From an uncultured Pseudobdellovibrionaceae bacterium (GTDB lineage Bacteria > Bdellovibrionota > Bdellovibrionia > Bdellovibrionales > Bdellovibrionaceae), in assembly GCA_937900305.1 (NCBI GenBank), contig CALCCV010000622.1, positions 1 to 19,406 on the forward strand: a DNA stretch of 19,406 bases, given 5' to 3'. Position numbers and translations under genes: made by a program. Below the pieces are notes generated by a model, which was not told the origin of the DNA, searched no databases, and saw nothing but the letters and a program-made list of their open reading frames with translations. Shown piece by piece: positions 7,741-14,731 of the stretch (positions within the stretch are counted from its first letter, which is position 1; every line of letters begins with the position of its first letter).

Positions 7741-8397
7741 ATGAGAATTTTGTCAGTGATTCTGCGTGTGGGCGCGGCGATGGCCCTCATCGCCGGGATG
7801 GCCGCCTGCAACTATCGAACTCTGAAAGATGAGTCCAATGAAAATCCGCAGGGTGCCGGCCCCACGGCACAGGGAAAATTGCAAAAGAGCCCTGGTTTTG
7901 CCGAAATTGAATCTCGCATACTCGGTCCCCATTGTTTGTCCTGCCACAACTCTGCGAGCAGCCAAGGTGGTTTGAACTTAGATGATATTGATCTGGTGCA
8001 GGCCCGAATTGGCGTGATCTATGAGCGAGTGGTCGTGCAAGGAAATATGCCTCCGGGTGGAGGACTGCCGGCTGACTTGAGGACGCAGCTGAAATCTTGG
8101 ATTGATGCTGGTGCACCCGAAGTGGGCGGGGCCGAGGTGACGGCGGTGACCAGACCTTACACGTTTAATAAATTAGCAGAATCTTTTTTGCAGGCCAAGT
8201 GTTTGATTTGCCACTCGGGAGAGCGACCCGAAGGTGAAATGGATCTCACAACGCGAGAACAATTTGTAGTAAACCTGAAGAAGATATTTTCGGCCATTTT
8301 TGTGGAGAAAACGATGCCGCTCGCTCCTTTGCCAAATTTGTCACAGTCTGAAAAAATGATTTTGCTCGAGTGGATTTCGCTGGGTAGTCCGGAATGA
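7741..8397 (+). CDS. Diheme c-type cytochrome lipoprotein
   Basis: 218 residues from ATG 7741, preceded by GGAG (7731-7734, 6 nt away); an in-frame TTG at 7687 gives an implausible leader. The signal sequence ends in the lipobox MAAC (C23), with Asn at +2, which favours the outer membrane under the usual rule. Two heme sites, CLSCH at C65 and CLICH at C154, sit in two similar half-domains, each with the planctomycete-type cytochrome pattern: CxxCH, then GxL/MDL, then a P-rich turn (GNMPPGG or KTMPLAP), then L..W[I]..G.PE. The protein therefore looks like an internal duplication. It begins 57 nt after the tetraheme gene, and its stop overlaps the next start by 4 bp (ATGA), suggesting coupled translation with the heme-barrel protein. 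Confidence 0.85.
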   Translation: MRILSVILRVGAAMALIAGMAACNYRTLKDESNENPQGAGPTAQGKLQKSPGFAEIESRILGPHCLSCHNSASSQGGLNLDDIDLVQARIGVIYERVVVQGNMPPGGGLPADLRTQLKSWIDAGAPEVGGAEVTAVTRPYTFNKLAESFLQAKCLICHSGERPEGEMDLTTREQFVVNLKKIFSAIFVEKTMPLAPLPNLSQSEKMILLEWISLGSPE

Positions 8398-9497
8398 AAT
8401 TAGCGGCGTTGGCATCTTTTGGACTGCTGGTGTTGCCTCAAGCTCTGTGGGCGTATCCCGAGATGATTCGTCACGGCTATACAAGTTGTTTGATTTGTCA
8501 CAGCTCACCCGCGGGTGGTGATCTGCTGTCAGGTTACGGTAAGGAATTGAACCGCGAACTGGTCAGTTCGCAGTGGTGGGATTCGGATCAAAAGAAGCTT
8601 TACGACGTCGATCTGGATTTGCCCGAAAAATTACGGGTGGGCGGCAATTTTCGTGCTCTTCAGGTATTTCAAGAAAACGAGAGAGTGAAACAGGGTCGAT
8701 TCATCATCATGCAGGCCGATGTGGATACGAAGTGGGAAACGGAACCAGTGAGTTTTTATGCTTCGATTGGTCGCACCGAACGCAAAATCGCCAGCAGCAC
8801 CGACAGCGTCTATATTCCGCGATTGTGGCTCAGTGGAGAGATTGCGACTGGACCCGAAGACAAAGAGATTTTTTATCGGGTCGGCAAATTTCTGCCTATC
8901 TATGGCGTGAATTTTCCAGAACACGCTTTTGTCAGTCGTGTGGCAACTGAAATGACCCCCGGCTCAGAGAGAATTGGTGCGGAAGTGGTCTACACTCCCG
9001 AAAAATTTCAAATTTCGCTTTCACTTTTTGGAGAGCGAGCAGATTTTCGCGACCGTAGCATTGAGAGAGGCGGCGTCATTCACGCCGCATGGGTGCCGGC
9101 TGAGACTTTTAAACTGGGTGTAAACTTGTACCGGTCTTTTTTAGCAACTCGATCTCTCGAAAATTTGGGTATTTATGGTTTGTTGGGATGGACAAAGGAA
9201 CAATTTACCTTAGTTCAGATCGATCGTGTGCAGAAAGCGGCACCCCAATCGGGTCTTGCCCTAACCATCAAACATGGTTGGCAGATGTGGCAGGGTCATG
9301 AAGTCTTTGGCACGCTGGAGTATTGGAATCCGAACATAGACGTGACGAATCCCCACTACGAAGCCGTGGGAATTGGCTTGAGCAATCGCTTTGTAAGCTG
9401 GTTTGACCTATCGAGTCTTCTCAAGGCTGAGAGAGATGACGCCTTAGGCTCGAGCGTGGGCTACGCGGGTTGGGTTGTTGGCCATCTGTATTTTTGA
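8394..9497 (+). CDS. Monoheme cytochrome-outer-membrane barrel fusion
   Basis: 367 residues. A signal peptide (cut ALWA|YP) is followed at once by one heme c site, CLICH at C32-H36, in the segment YPEMIRHGYTSCLICH then SPAGGDLLSGYGKEL. The remaining 300 residues alternate polar and hydrophobic positions with many aromatic residues, and the chain ends in ...VVGHLYF. A C-terminal Phe is the usual outer-membrane barrel assembly signal. The layout, a small N-terminal cytochrome plus porin, is like that of Cyc2, the fused iron-oxidising cytochrome-porin, although I cannot claim homology. The distal heme ligand is not identifiable. Translation is coupled to the diheme lipoprotein by a 4-bp overlap. 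The heme-containing leader segment recalls hypothetical proteins of other proteobacteria, so the family may be known but uncharacterised. Confidence 0.78.
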   Translation: MKLAALASFGLLVLPQALWAYPEMIRHGYTSCLICHSSPAGGDLLSGYGKELNRELVSSQWWDSDQKKLYDVDLDLPEKLRVGGNFRALQVFQENERVKQGRFIIMQADVDTKWETEPVSFYASIGRTERKIASSTDSVYIPRLWLSGEIATGPEDKEIFYRVGKFLPIYGVNFPEHAFVSRVATEMTPGSERIGAEVVYTPEKFQISLSLFGERADFRDRSIERGGVIHAAWVPAETFKLGVNLYRSFLATRSLENLGIYGLLGWTKEQFTLVQIDRVQKAAPQSGLALTIKHGWQMWQGHEVFGTLEYWNPNIDVTNPHYEAVGIGLSNRFVSWFDLSSLLKAERDDALGSSVGYAGWVVGHLYF

Positions 9498-9528
9498 ATC
9501 CATTGGAAGAAAAAAATAGAAAGAGAAC

Positions 9529-9532
9529 GAGG
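9529..9532 (+). promoter_or_regulatory. Ribosome-binding site supporting a TTG start
   Basis: GAGG lies 7 nt before TTG 9540. The nearest in-frame ATG (9576) has no comparable site and would cut off the basic start of the signal peptide. Confidence 0.45.
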
Positions 9533-9539
9533 TTCACAG

Positions 9540-10802
9540 TTGAAATACTCAGGAGACACACTCAGTGCCCAGTCGATGGTTTCATTCGTCTTTTGCACGA
9601 TGGCCGCATTCGGCGCTTTGACATTTGGCCATCCTGTCGCAGCCGTGGCGCAACAGTCAGCAAGTCCAACGTCGGCAGAGCCTCCCGCTGAGCCGGATCA
9701 AAGTTCAACGGGCCAGCCCCTGGCTGCACCGGTGGCAGATGCCGAATCAGAAGCTGAATTTGTTCCCAAGTTTAAACCTTCGGGCGAAGTGAAAGTTCGC
9801 GTGCAATCGGAAAAGCGAGGTGAAGAGGAGGAGCGAAAACAAGGGCGCATGTCTGCTCGACTGGGAATCAAGTTCGACATTCGTGAAACGTTGAATTTTC
9901 AAATTCGAATGATGACTGGTGCTTCCGCTGGCAGTGGCAGTCAAACCCTCGGCGATAACAAAACAAAACCCAGTGAGCGTCGAAGTTTTGGTTTGGATGT
10001 GGCGGCCATCAATTACACTCCCTTCGACAAAGTTTTAGTCAGCGCTGGTCGGATCCCAAGCCCCTATGAGTTTGTTGGTAAAAGTCAGTTGATTCTAGAT
10101 CGCGACATCACACTGGAAGGCCTCGGAGCCAAAGGAGAGCTTCAATTGATTGATGGCTTGAGTCTCTCCAGTGCGGTGGGTTCATTTTGGATTCGGGAGC
10201 TTTATGACAATGTAGAATATTATGTTGACCAGACCGATTGTTTTTTCAATGGTCTGCAGCTGCGGACGAAGATCGAGTATGCTGGTTGGAAGGCCCAAAT
10301 TGGGGTTGGAAGTTTTGCGGCGACGAACATTGCAGGGCAACCGACGGCAACGTTGGCGAGCTCAGAACCACGCGGAAACTCGACAAATCCTGCTCCCGAC
10401 AGCACGTATCTTTACAATTACAATATGGATGAAACGTTTTTAGAGTTGCAGATTCCGGTTGAACCGGTGCGACTATCTCTCTTCGGTCAAATGGTAAAAA
10501 ATATCAACCCATCAGAGCTGAACCAGGCATCGAGTGTTGGTTTGGCGGTGGGTCTGGGAAAATTGGACCTCAGCGTGGCCAAACAGAAGGTCGAAAAAGA
10601 CGCCGTATTCGCGATTCTGACGGATGCTGATTTCGCGGGTGGTGAGACAGATTCAGACGGTCTTGTCGCGACTTTGACACTCAAGATGTCCAACCATCAT
10701 CAATGGTCGATGTGGTGGATGGACGGAAAAAATCAATTTGAGACCATTGCGGATGGAAAAAAATACTCCCGAGTGCACTTTGAGTTTGCAACCACATTTT
10801 GA
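9540..10802 (+). CDS. Putative outer-membrane porin
   Basis: 420 residues from TTG 9540. A rather long signal peptide is probably cut at AVA|QQ near residue 37. A Pro/Ala/Ser-rich low-complexity linker follows to about residue 75 (EPPAEPDQSSTGQPLAAP). The rest reads as a beta barrel: repeated amphipathic strands such as EVKVRVQSEKR, RMSARLGIKFDI and LNFQIRMM, an AGRIPSPYEFVGKSQLI segment typical of putative porins, and a C-terminal ...FEFATTF ending in Phe. No heme site. It begins 42 nt after the heme-barrel gene and is the last gene of the apparent operon. The substrate is unknown; with a PstS-like protein at the head of the operon, an anion-selective pore is one possibility. Confidence 0.8.
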   Translation: MKYSGDTLSAQSMVSFVFCTMAAFGALTFGHPVAAVAQQSASPTSAEPPAEPDQSSTGQPLAAPVADAESEAEFVPKFKPSGEVKVRVQSEKRGEEEERKQGRMSARLGIKFDIRETLNFQIRMMTGASAGSGSQTLGDNKTKPSERRSFGLDVAAINYTPFDKVLVSAGRIPSPYEFVGKSQLILDRDITLEGLGAKGELQLIDGLSLSSAVGSFWIRELYDNVEYYVDQTDCFFNGLQLRTKIEYAGWKAQIGVGSFAATNIAGQPTATLASSEPRGNSTNPAPDSTYLYNYNMDETFLELQIPVEPVRLSLFGQMVKNINPSELNQASSVGLAVGLGKLDLSVAKQKVEKDAVFAILTDADFAGGETDSDGLVATLTLKMSNHHQWSMWWMDGKNQFETIADGKKYSRVHFEFATTF

Positions 10803-10851
10803 TGCTGCTGCAAAAGCATAAATCTCAGAGCATTTGCAATTCCAGTGCGAC

Positions 10852-10883
10852 AACACCAAAGTGTTCCAGGTTGCTATTTTTTT
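10852..10883 (+). terminator. Weak terminator candidate after the cytochrome/porin genes
   Basis: A short hairpin (AACAC, CAAA loop, GTGTT; 10852-10865) is followed, after an 11-nt gap, by seven T (10877-10883). The stem is only 5 bp, so this is tentative. It lies between two convergent genes. Confidence 0.28.
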
Positions 10884-11359
10884 GTGTTTTTCAAATTTAC
10901 GCCGATGCGAAATTTAATCACTGGATCTTTTTTTGTGGCATAATTTGATTTCAAATAGGCGGCGCCAGAAAAGTAACCGCTCTGAGCGCCGCCCTTTTCA
11001 AGGACTTCGGCCTTCAATTTATTCATCGCAGGCATCTCATCGAAGACAAAATAAATATCTTCTTTCGCTTTTTTTAGGAATTCACAGTGGAATTCTGTGA
11101 ATAGAAAGGTCAGTGGTTTTTTATCTTGAAAGATGTCGAAAACAATAGGCATCGCGACGGAAAGCTCGGCTCCCATCGCAAGAGCTCCGAAGTACATTGA
11201 TCCGACGTGATTTTTAGTCATAAAGCGAAGTGGGATCACTGCGACAGAGCTCAGTTCGTCGAGTTTTTCAATTCGAGGCGAACAGGTGAAGAGCAGGGGC
11301 ACTTTTAGGGACGAAATCGCTCTCAGCAGCAGCGTTCTTTTTAAACCGGAACTCATCAT
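10874..11359 (-). CDS. DUF4442 (hotdog-fold, thioesterase-like) protein
   Basis: 161 residues, close to the usual family size, with no signal peptide. The hallmark stretch MTKNHVGSMYFGALAMGAEL matches DUF4442, a hotdog-fold family related to acyl-CoA thioesterases of the PaaI/YiiD type. The Asn-His-x-Gly turn followed by a long helix is where the active site lies in related enzymes. The start at 11359 follows AGGAGA (11365-11370) by 5 nt; a second ATG three bases on is equally possible. It lies 99 nt downstream of the membrane-anchored protein gene on the same strand, so the two may or may not be co-transcribed. The substrate is unknown, and many members are untested. Confidence 0.8.
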   Translation of the reverse strand: MMSSGLKRTLLLRAISSLKVPLLFTCSPRIEKLDELSSVAVIPLRFMTKNHVGSMYFGALAMGAELSVAMPIVFDIFQDKKPLTFLFTEFHCEFLKKAKEDIYFVFDEMPAMNKLKAEVLEKGGAQSGYFSGAAYLKSNYATKKDPVIKFRIGVNLKNTKK

Positions 11360-11458
11360 GATGATCTCCTAAAACGAGAATTTTAATGGCTGGGCCCATC
11401 AACGGAATTAGTCATGATTATCCAGAAGTAAATCGGCGGCATCAAGAAATTTGTCAAA

Positions 11459-12256
11459 TTACTCGGACGGAGATTTTGGATTTTGATCTATGGAGCCTGG
11501 TGCGTCTTCAAAGTTGCCTGAATTTGGTGATGATTCCGTATAAACTAAAGTGCCATTACCCACTTTCAGGTTGACGAGGAGTTTTCCTAGCTCGGTTGGG
11601 AATGGTGAGAGAACCCCGTTGTCGACTTTGGTTGCAAAGCGGTACGTTGATTCAGCAGCAGGAGTAAATGAAATGTGGCCGTTCGTGAGTTGGCCATCGA
11701 CGGCATTCGATAAATTTTTCAACACCACCTCGCCATTTGTGCCGCGAAAATGAATCGAAATTCCTTTTGGAATGAGCATTTTGCAATGCATTTGCGGAAT
11801 GTGACCCGCCGATAAGCGAATTTCGCCATTTGACCTGGTGACGGCGGGAGCTGGTCCCACGGAGGATTGACAATTCCACCTCAAGTCTTGGTCTGGTGCC
11901 GGTGAAAGGGTCAGGTTGCCGCTGGCAAAATCAAATACGAAAGTGTGGTCGGCAATGGCTGGTCGATTCGGTGTTTGCAACGTTTCAGAGCCTGACCAAA
12001 TTTCTTCGAGATGAACATTGCCTGACGCGGGAGTGTTGCCAGTGAGTCCTTTGGCATTTTGGCCGTCAATATTGATAAGGCCGCCTAGAATCTTTACATG
12101 AACTTTGTCTTCGTCATTCGTGACCAGAGGGGAAAATTGCCAGACGATAAAAGCAACAAAAATGAGGAAGAGCGCAAACATGCCGAGGATGCCGACAACT
12201 AGCCATTTAAACCAGTGCGCCGCCGCACTCTTGGTTTTTTCGATCTCATTGGCCAT
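11459..12256 (-). CDS. Membrane-anchored DUF4097-like (putative adhesin/envelope-stress) protein
   Basis: 265 residues. One transmembrane helix (about residues 17-40, WLVVGILGMFALFLIFVAF) near the N-terminus leaves the rest outside the cytoplasm. The exported part has the repeating short beta-turn pattern of DUF4097/YvlB-like proteins: SGNLTLSPAP, SNGEIRLSAG, TNGEVVLKNL, TNGHISFTP, DNGVLSPFP and GNGTLVY, suggesting a right-handed beta-helix. The last 20 residues are Ser/Asn/Pro-rich and probably disordered. ATG 12256 is preferred over GTG 12262 because AGGAG (12262-12266) would overlap the GTG. It starts 44 nt after the coiled-coil/Hsp20 gene and is likely in one operon with it. The function of the family is poorly known; some members are linked to envelope stress. 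Confidence 0.7.
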   Translation of the reverse strand: MANEIEKTKSAAAHWFKWLVVGILGMFALFLIFVAFIVWQFSPLVTNDEDKVHVKILGGLINIDGQNAKGLTGNTPASGNVHLEEIWSGSETLQTPNRPAIADHTFVFDFASGNLTLSPAPDQDLRWNCQSSVGPAPAVTRSNGEIRLSAGHIPQMHCKMLIPKGISIHFRGTNGEVVLKNLSNAVDGQLTNGHISFTPAAESTYRFATKVDNGVLSPFPTELGKLLVNLKVGNGTLVYTESSPNSGNFEDAPGSIDQNPKSPSE

Positions 12257-12261
12257 CGCCA

Positions 12262-12266
12262 CTCCT
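12262..12266 (-). promoter_or_regulatory. Ribosome-binding site selecting ATG 12256
   Basis: AGGAG on the minus strand, 5 nt before ATG 12256. It overlaps the alternative GTG at 12262 and so excludes it. Confidence 0.6.
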
Positions 12267-12300
12267 AGAAACTATGAAATTTCGCGGGTCAGATTTGGTT

Positions 12301-13587
12301 TTAAGCCAGCCCGCCGCGAGATGGATTGCGAAAAGTTTTGGGAATTCTGAAGGTCACATAATCGCCGTCGCGTTCGCGAGTCATCTGTTTTGTGAGCACC
12401 GGCTCTTCAAATTTAAATTCCTCTTTGAAAGTTTGAAAATTGCTGGTTTCAATGCGTTTGTCCTCCTCATTCACCTTGTCTGAAAAGTTTCGGCGACCCG
12501 AAACGACAGCTTTGTCCGGTTTGACAATAACTTTGACGTTGTCTTTTTCGTGGGACGGCAAAAATGTGCGAAGGTAATAGTGGTTGTGATCTTCGGAGAG
12601 CTCACTGCCTCGATCATAGGTTTTATAGAATGGGTCGTCTTCGCGGCCTGAATATTTTTGGTTGGCGGTGATGAAGTCTTTTTGGACGCCGATGAGTTGG
12701 CGTTCGTTTTGCCGAGCTTGGCTTGCCAAAGCTTGCGTTTGATTTTGTTGGGTGCTTCTCATTCGAGAATTGAAATGTTCATTTTGGCGCTTAAGTTCGC
12801 GCTGGTAACTCTCTTTCGCCGACTTGAGTTTGTTTTGGTAGTTGGCTTCTTGGGCTTGATCTTTGTTTTGCCACTCGGCGCGCTTTTGGGTGACCTGTTT
12901 TTTGCCTTCGCTGTCGACGAGCGACAGCTGGCGAGAGTTTTTTTCTTTGGCCTCGCCCACTTTCTGTTCACCGTGATTTTGGAGGGCTTGAATCTCTTTG
13001 TCGTAGCGCTCGTGACTTTTTGAGAACGCGTGATCGGCCCTTTGCTTTTCGGTAGCGAGTTGCTGTTCCGTTTCAGTTTTGGTGTCTTTTAAACTTTTTT
13101 CGCGTTTGTCTTTTTCATATTTGATGGCGGTTTGGTATTCCGCGCGCATGTTGTTGAAAGTTTGCTTGTTTTCTTCACGCAGCTGAGTGGATCTTCCGTC
13201 GTAACTGGCGCGCTGTTTTTGCAAATCTTCCTGCGTGGATTCGCGAATTTCTTCGGTTTGTTTGGCTCGATGTTCTTGCAAGCCAGTGAGTTTTTTATTG
13301 TAGTGTTCCTCTAATTTTTGCAGTTGAGTTTGTGCTCGCTCTTGAGCTTCTTCGCGTTTTTCAGCGAGGGATCCGATTCGTTCCCGCTCTTTTCTTTGGA
13401 TGTGGTTGACGGCCGCTTCTTCACTTTCGATGATAGAGTTTTTTTGCTCGCGAAAGTTTTTCTTCAATGCCGAGATCTCTTCGTCTTGCTGACTTTGCAG
13501 CTGTTTCTTTTTTTTGGCGTGCTGAGATTGAAGATCCATCATCTCTTGATAAGCGTCGTTTTGTTGCTTCGCTCGTTCCACGGTCAT
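12301..13587 (-). CDS. Long coiled coil fused to a C-terminal Hsp20/alpha-crystallin domain
   Basis: 428 residues, no signal peptide, no cysteine, ATG 13587 behind AAGGAGG (13593-13599). Residues 1 to about 310 are almost wholly Gln/Glu/Lys/Arg-rich helix without proline, a long coiled coil. From about residue 318 the chain becomes a small heat-shock domain: DPFYKTYDRG, a strand pair with FLPSHEKDNVKVIVKPDKA, then VVSGRRNF, then FQTFKEEFKF and DGDYVTFRIPK, matching the order of the alpha-crystallin beta sandwich. The usual short N-terminal arm is replaced by some 310 residues, and no C-terminal I-x-I motif is seen. Ordinary bacterial sHsps have about 150 residues. It may tether holdase activity to a filament or surface; that is inference. 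Confidence 0.82.
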   Translation of the reverse strand: MTVERAKQQNDAYQEMMDLQSQHAKKKKQLQSQQDEEISALKKNFREQKNSIIESEEAAVNHIQRKERERIGSLAEKREEAQERAQTQLQKLEEHYNKKLTGLQEHRAKQTEEIRESTQEDLQKQRASYDGRSTQLREENKQTFNNMRAEYQTAIKYEKDKREKSLKDTKTETEQQLATEKQRADHAFSKSHERYDKEIQALQNHGEQKVGEAKEKNSRQLSLVDSEGKKQVTQKRAEWQNKDQAQEANYQNKLKSAKESYQRELKRQNEHFNSRMRSTQQNQTQALASQARQNERQLIGVQKDFITANQKYSGREDDPFYKTYDRGSELSEDHNHYYLRTFLPSHEKDNVKVIVKPDKAVVSGRRNFSDKVNEEDKRIETSNFQTFKEEFKFEEPVLTKQMTRERDGDYVTFRIPKTFRNPSRGGLA

Positions 13588-13686
13588 CGCACCCTCCTTG
13601 GCGCACTGGCTGTAGTTTATCTTAACATTGAGAGCTGGAGGTTTAGCGAAAAATCTAAATCTGCACAGACCAACGCAAGAGTTAGA

Positions 13687-14184
13687 CTAAGGAGGAGGCG
13701 GCGGCACTGGCACGACTGGCGGAAGAGCTTGAACTGTGGGAGGGGTGACAGCTGGAGGAAGCGCGGCTGGAGCCGTGGAAGGTGGCGGAGCCGTAGACGT
13801 TGGAGTTGCGGCGGGGGCGCGGGAAGGGGCGGGGCAATAGGGTTTGTTGTAATCCGTTCGGCCTGGGCACATCCAAGTGTCGACGTAATCTAGGCTTTGG
13901 TTGGGCTTCAGCGGATAGTACCCAACGTATTGCTGAGGATCGAGATTCGATGGAAATCGAGTTTTGACTGAAGATTTCGCCGGTGCGGTAGCAATGGTTC
14001 CGGTGGGTGTCGCCGAATTTCCGGCAGCAGCATTCGGAGTTGTTGCGGTTGCAGGCGGTGCACTGGGCGCGCCGCTCGCGGCAGGCGTCTCGGTCAGCTC
14101 GAGCAAGAAAACGCGATACTCCGCTTGGGAGACCCAAGACGCAAGCAAAACTAGACTGAGTGAAATCAGACCGCAACTGTGCAT
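13687..14184 (-). CDS. Exported Pro/Ala-rich protein of unknown function
   Basis: 165 residues from ATG 14184. A signal peptide (cut about VSQA|EY) precedes two low-complexity Ala/Pro/Thr-rich arms that flank a distinct central block of about 45 residues (from RFPSNLDPQQYVGYYPL to WMCPGRTDYNKPYCPAP). The block holds two cysteines ten residues apart, probably a disulfide outside the cytoplasm, and many Tyr. The chain ends in five prolines. No clear ribosome-binding site precedes the start; it lies 27 nt after the small helical protein gene, so translation may depend on that gene. No family recognised. The low-complexity arms look like linkers that span peptidoglycan or hold a surface domain. 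Confidence 0.65.
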   Translation of the reverse strand: MHSCGLISLSLVLLASWVSQAEYRVFLLELTETPAASGAPSAPPATATTPNAAAGNSATPTGTIATAPAKSSVKTRFPSNLDPQQYVGYYPLKPNQSLDYVDTWMCPGRTDYNKPYCPAPSRAPAATPTSTAPPPSTAPAALPPAVTPPTVQALPPVVPVPPPPP

Positions 14185-14211
14185 GCCGACGTATCGGCAA
14201 ATTCTCGCAAA

Positions 14212-14529
14212 CTAGTGAGAATGGTCGCAATTGGCGCGAACTGTGTTTTCAACAATGTGAAAATAGGCGCGGATCAACATGTTGAGAGATTCTCGATCCA
14301 GAGTCTTTAGATAAGACACCTTTTCGAAATATCCTTTTTTTGCGATCAGTTCGGTCATGACGTCCTGGACCTTCTTCATTTTATCGAAGTCATAAAAGTC
14401 CTTGTCGTCGCACACATCCTTCAGCGCTTGAGCGATGACACCGTTTTCGAATAAAACGTGCACGCCTCGAGCTGAGTGAGTGAGCAAAGCCTCCATGCGT
14501 TCCAAACTTTTCTCTTCTATTTGAGCCAA
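14212..14529 (-). CDS. Small helical protein of unknown function
   Basis: 105 residues from TTG 14529, chosen because AAGGAGG (14535-14541) lies 5 nt upstream; a longer ATG start at 14583 has no such site and would read through it. The protein is soluble, mostly helical and rich in charged residues, with a Lys/Asp-rich centre (DDKDFYDFDKMKKVQDVM) and a C-terminus of NCDHSH that could bind metal. No signal peptide, no known domain. It is the first of two minus-strand genes, followed 27 nt later by the Pro-rich exported protein. Confidence 0.65.
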   Translation of the reverse strand: MAQIEEKSLERMEALLTHSARGVHVLFENGVIAQALKDVCDDKDFYDFDKMKKVQDVMTELIAKKGYFEKVSYLKTLDRESLNMLIRAYFHIVENTVRANCDHSH

Positions 14530-14534
14530 GTTCG

Positions 14535-14541
14535 CCTCCTT
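14535..14541 (-). promoter_or_regulatory. Strong ribosome-binding site before a TTG start
   Basis: AAGGAGG on the minus strand, 5 nt before TTG 14529. It decides the start of the small helical protein. Confidence 0.65.
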
Positions 14542-14731
14542 GCGAATTGGTTCGGATCCCCTATCGAGCGAGATTTTTTCCAACTTCCAATGCTAGAAAA
14601 TACAGTATCCCTTTCTTTGATGCTGTTGGGTTTTACACAGAATTTCAAGAGAAAATTGGTCCGTAGTTGACTATCCAAGTCAGGTGTCTCGATCAGTTGC
14701 GCTGTCTGACATCGTCCCGCATAGTCGAAGA

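Noticed and set aside
13686..13700. TAAGGAGGAGGCGG, looking like a strong plus-strand ribosome-binding site
   Set aside because: It is the complement of the proline codons and stop at the end of the Pro-rich gene; no plausible plus-strand gene follows.
12658..13893. Plus-strand open frames with very hydrophobic translations (Leu/Phe/Val-rich)
   Set aside because: They are antisense to the Gln/Glu/Lys-rich coiled-coil gene; such codons read as Leu, Phe and Val on the other strand. They are not membrane proteins.
13682..14230. 182-codon minus-strand frame overlapping the Pro-rich exported protein
   Set aside because: Ser/Arg/His-rich translation without signal peptide or domain; the overlapping frame has a signal peptide and an ordered central block.
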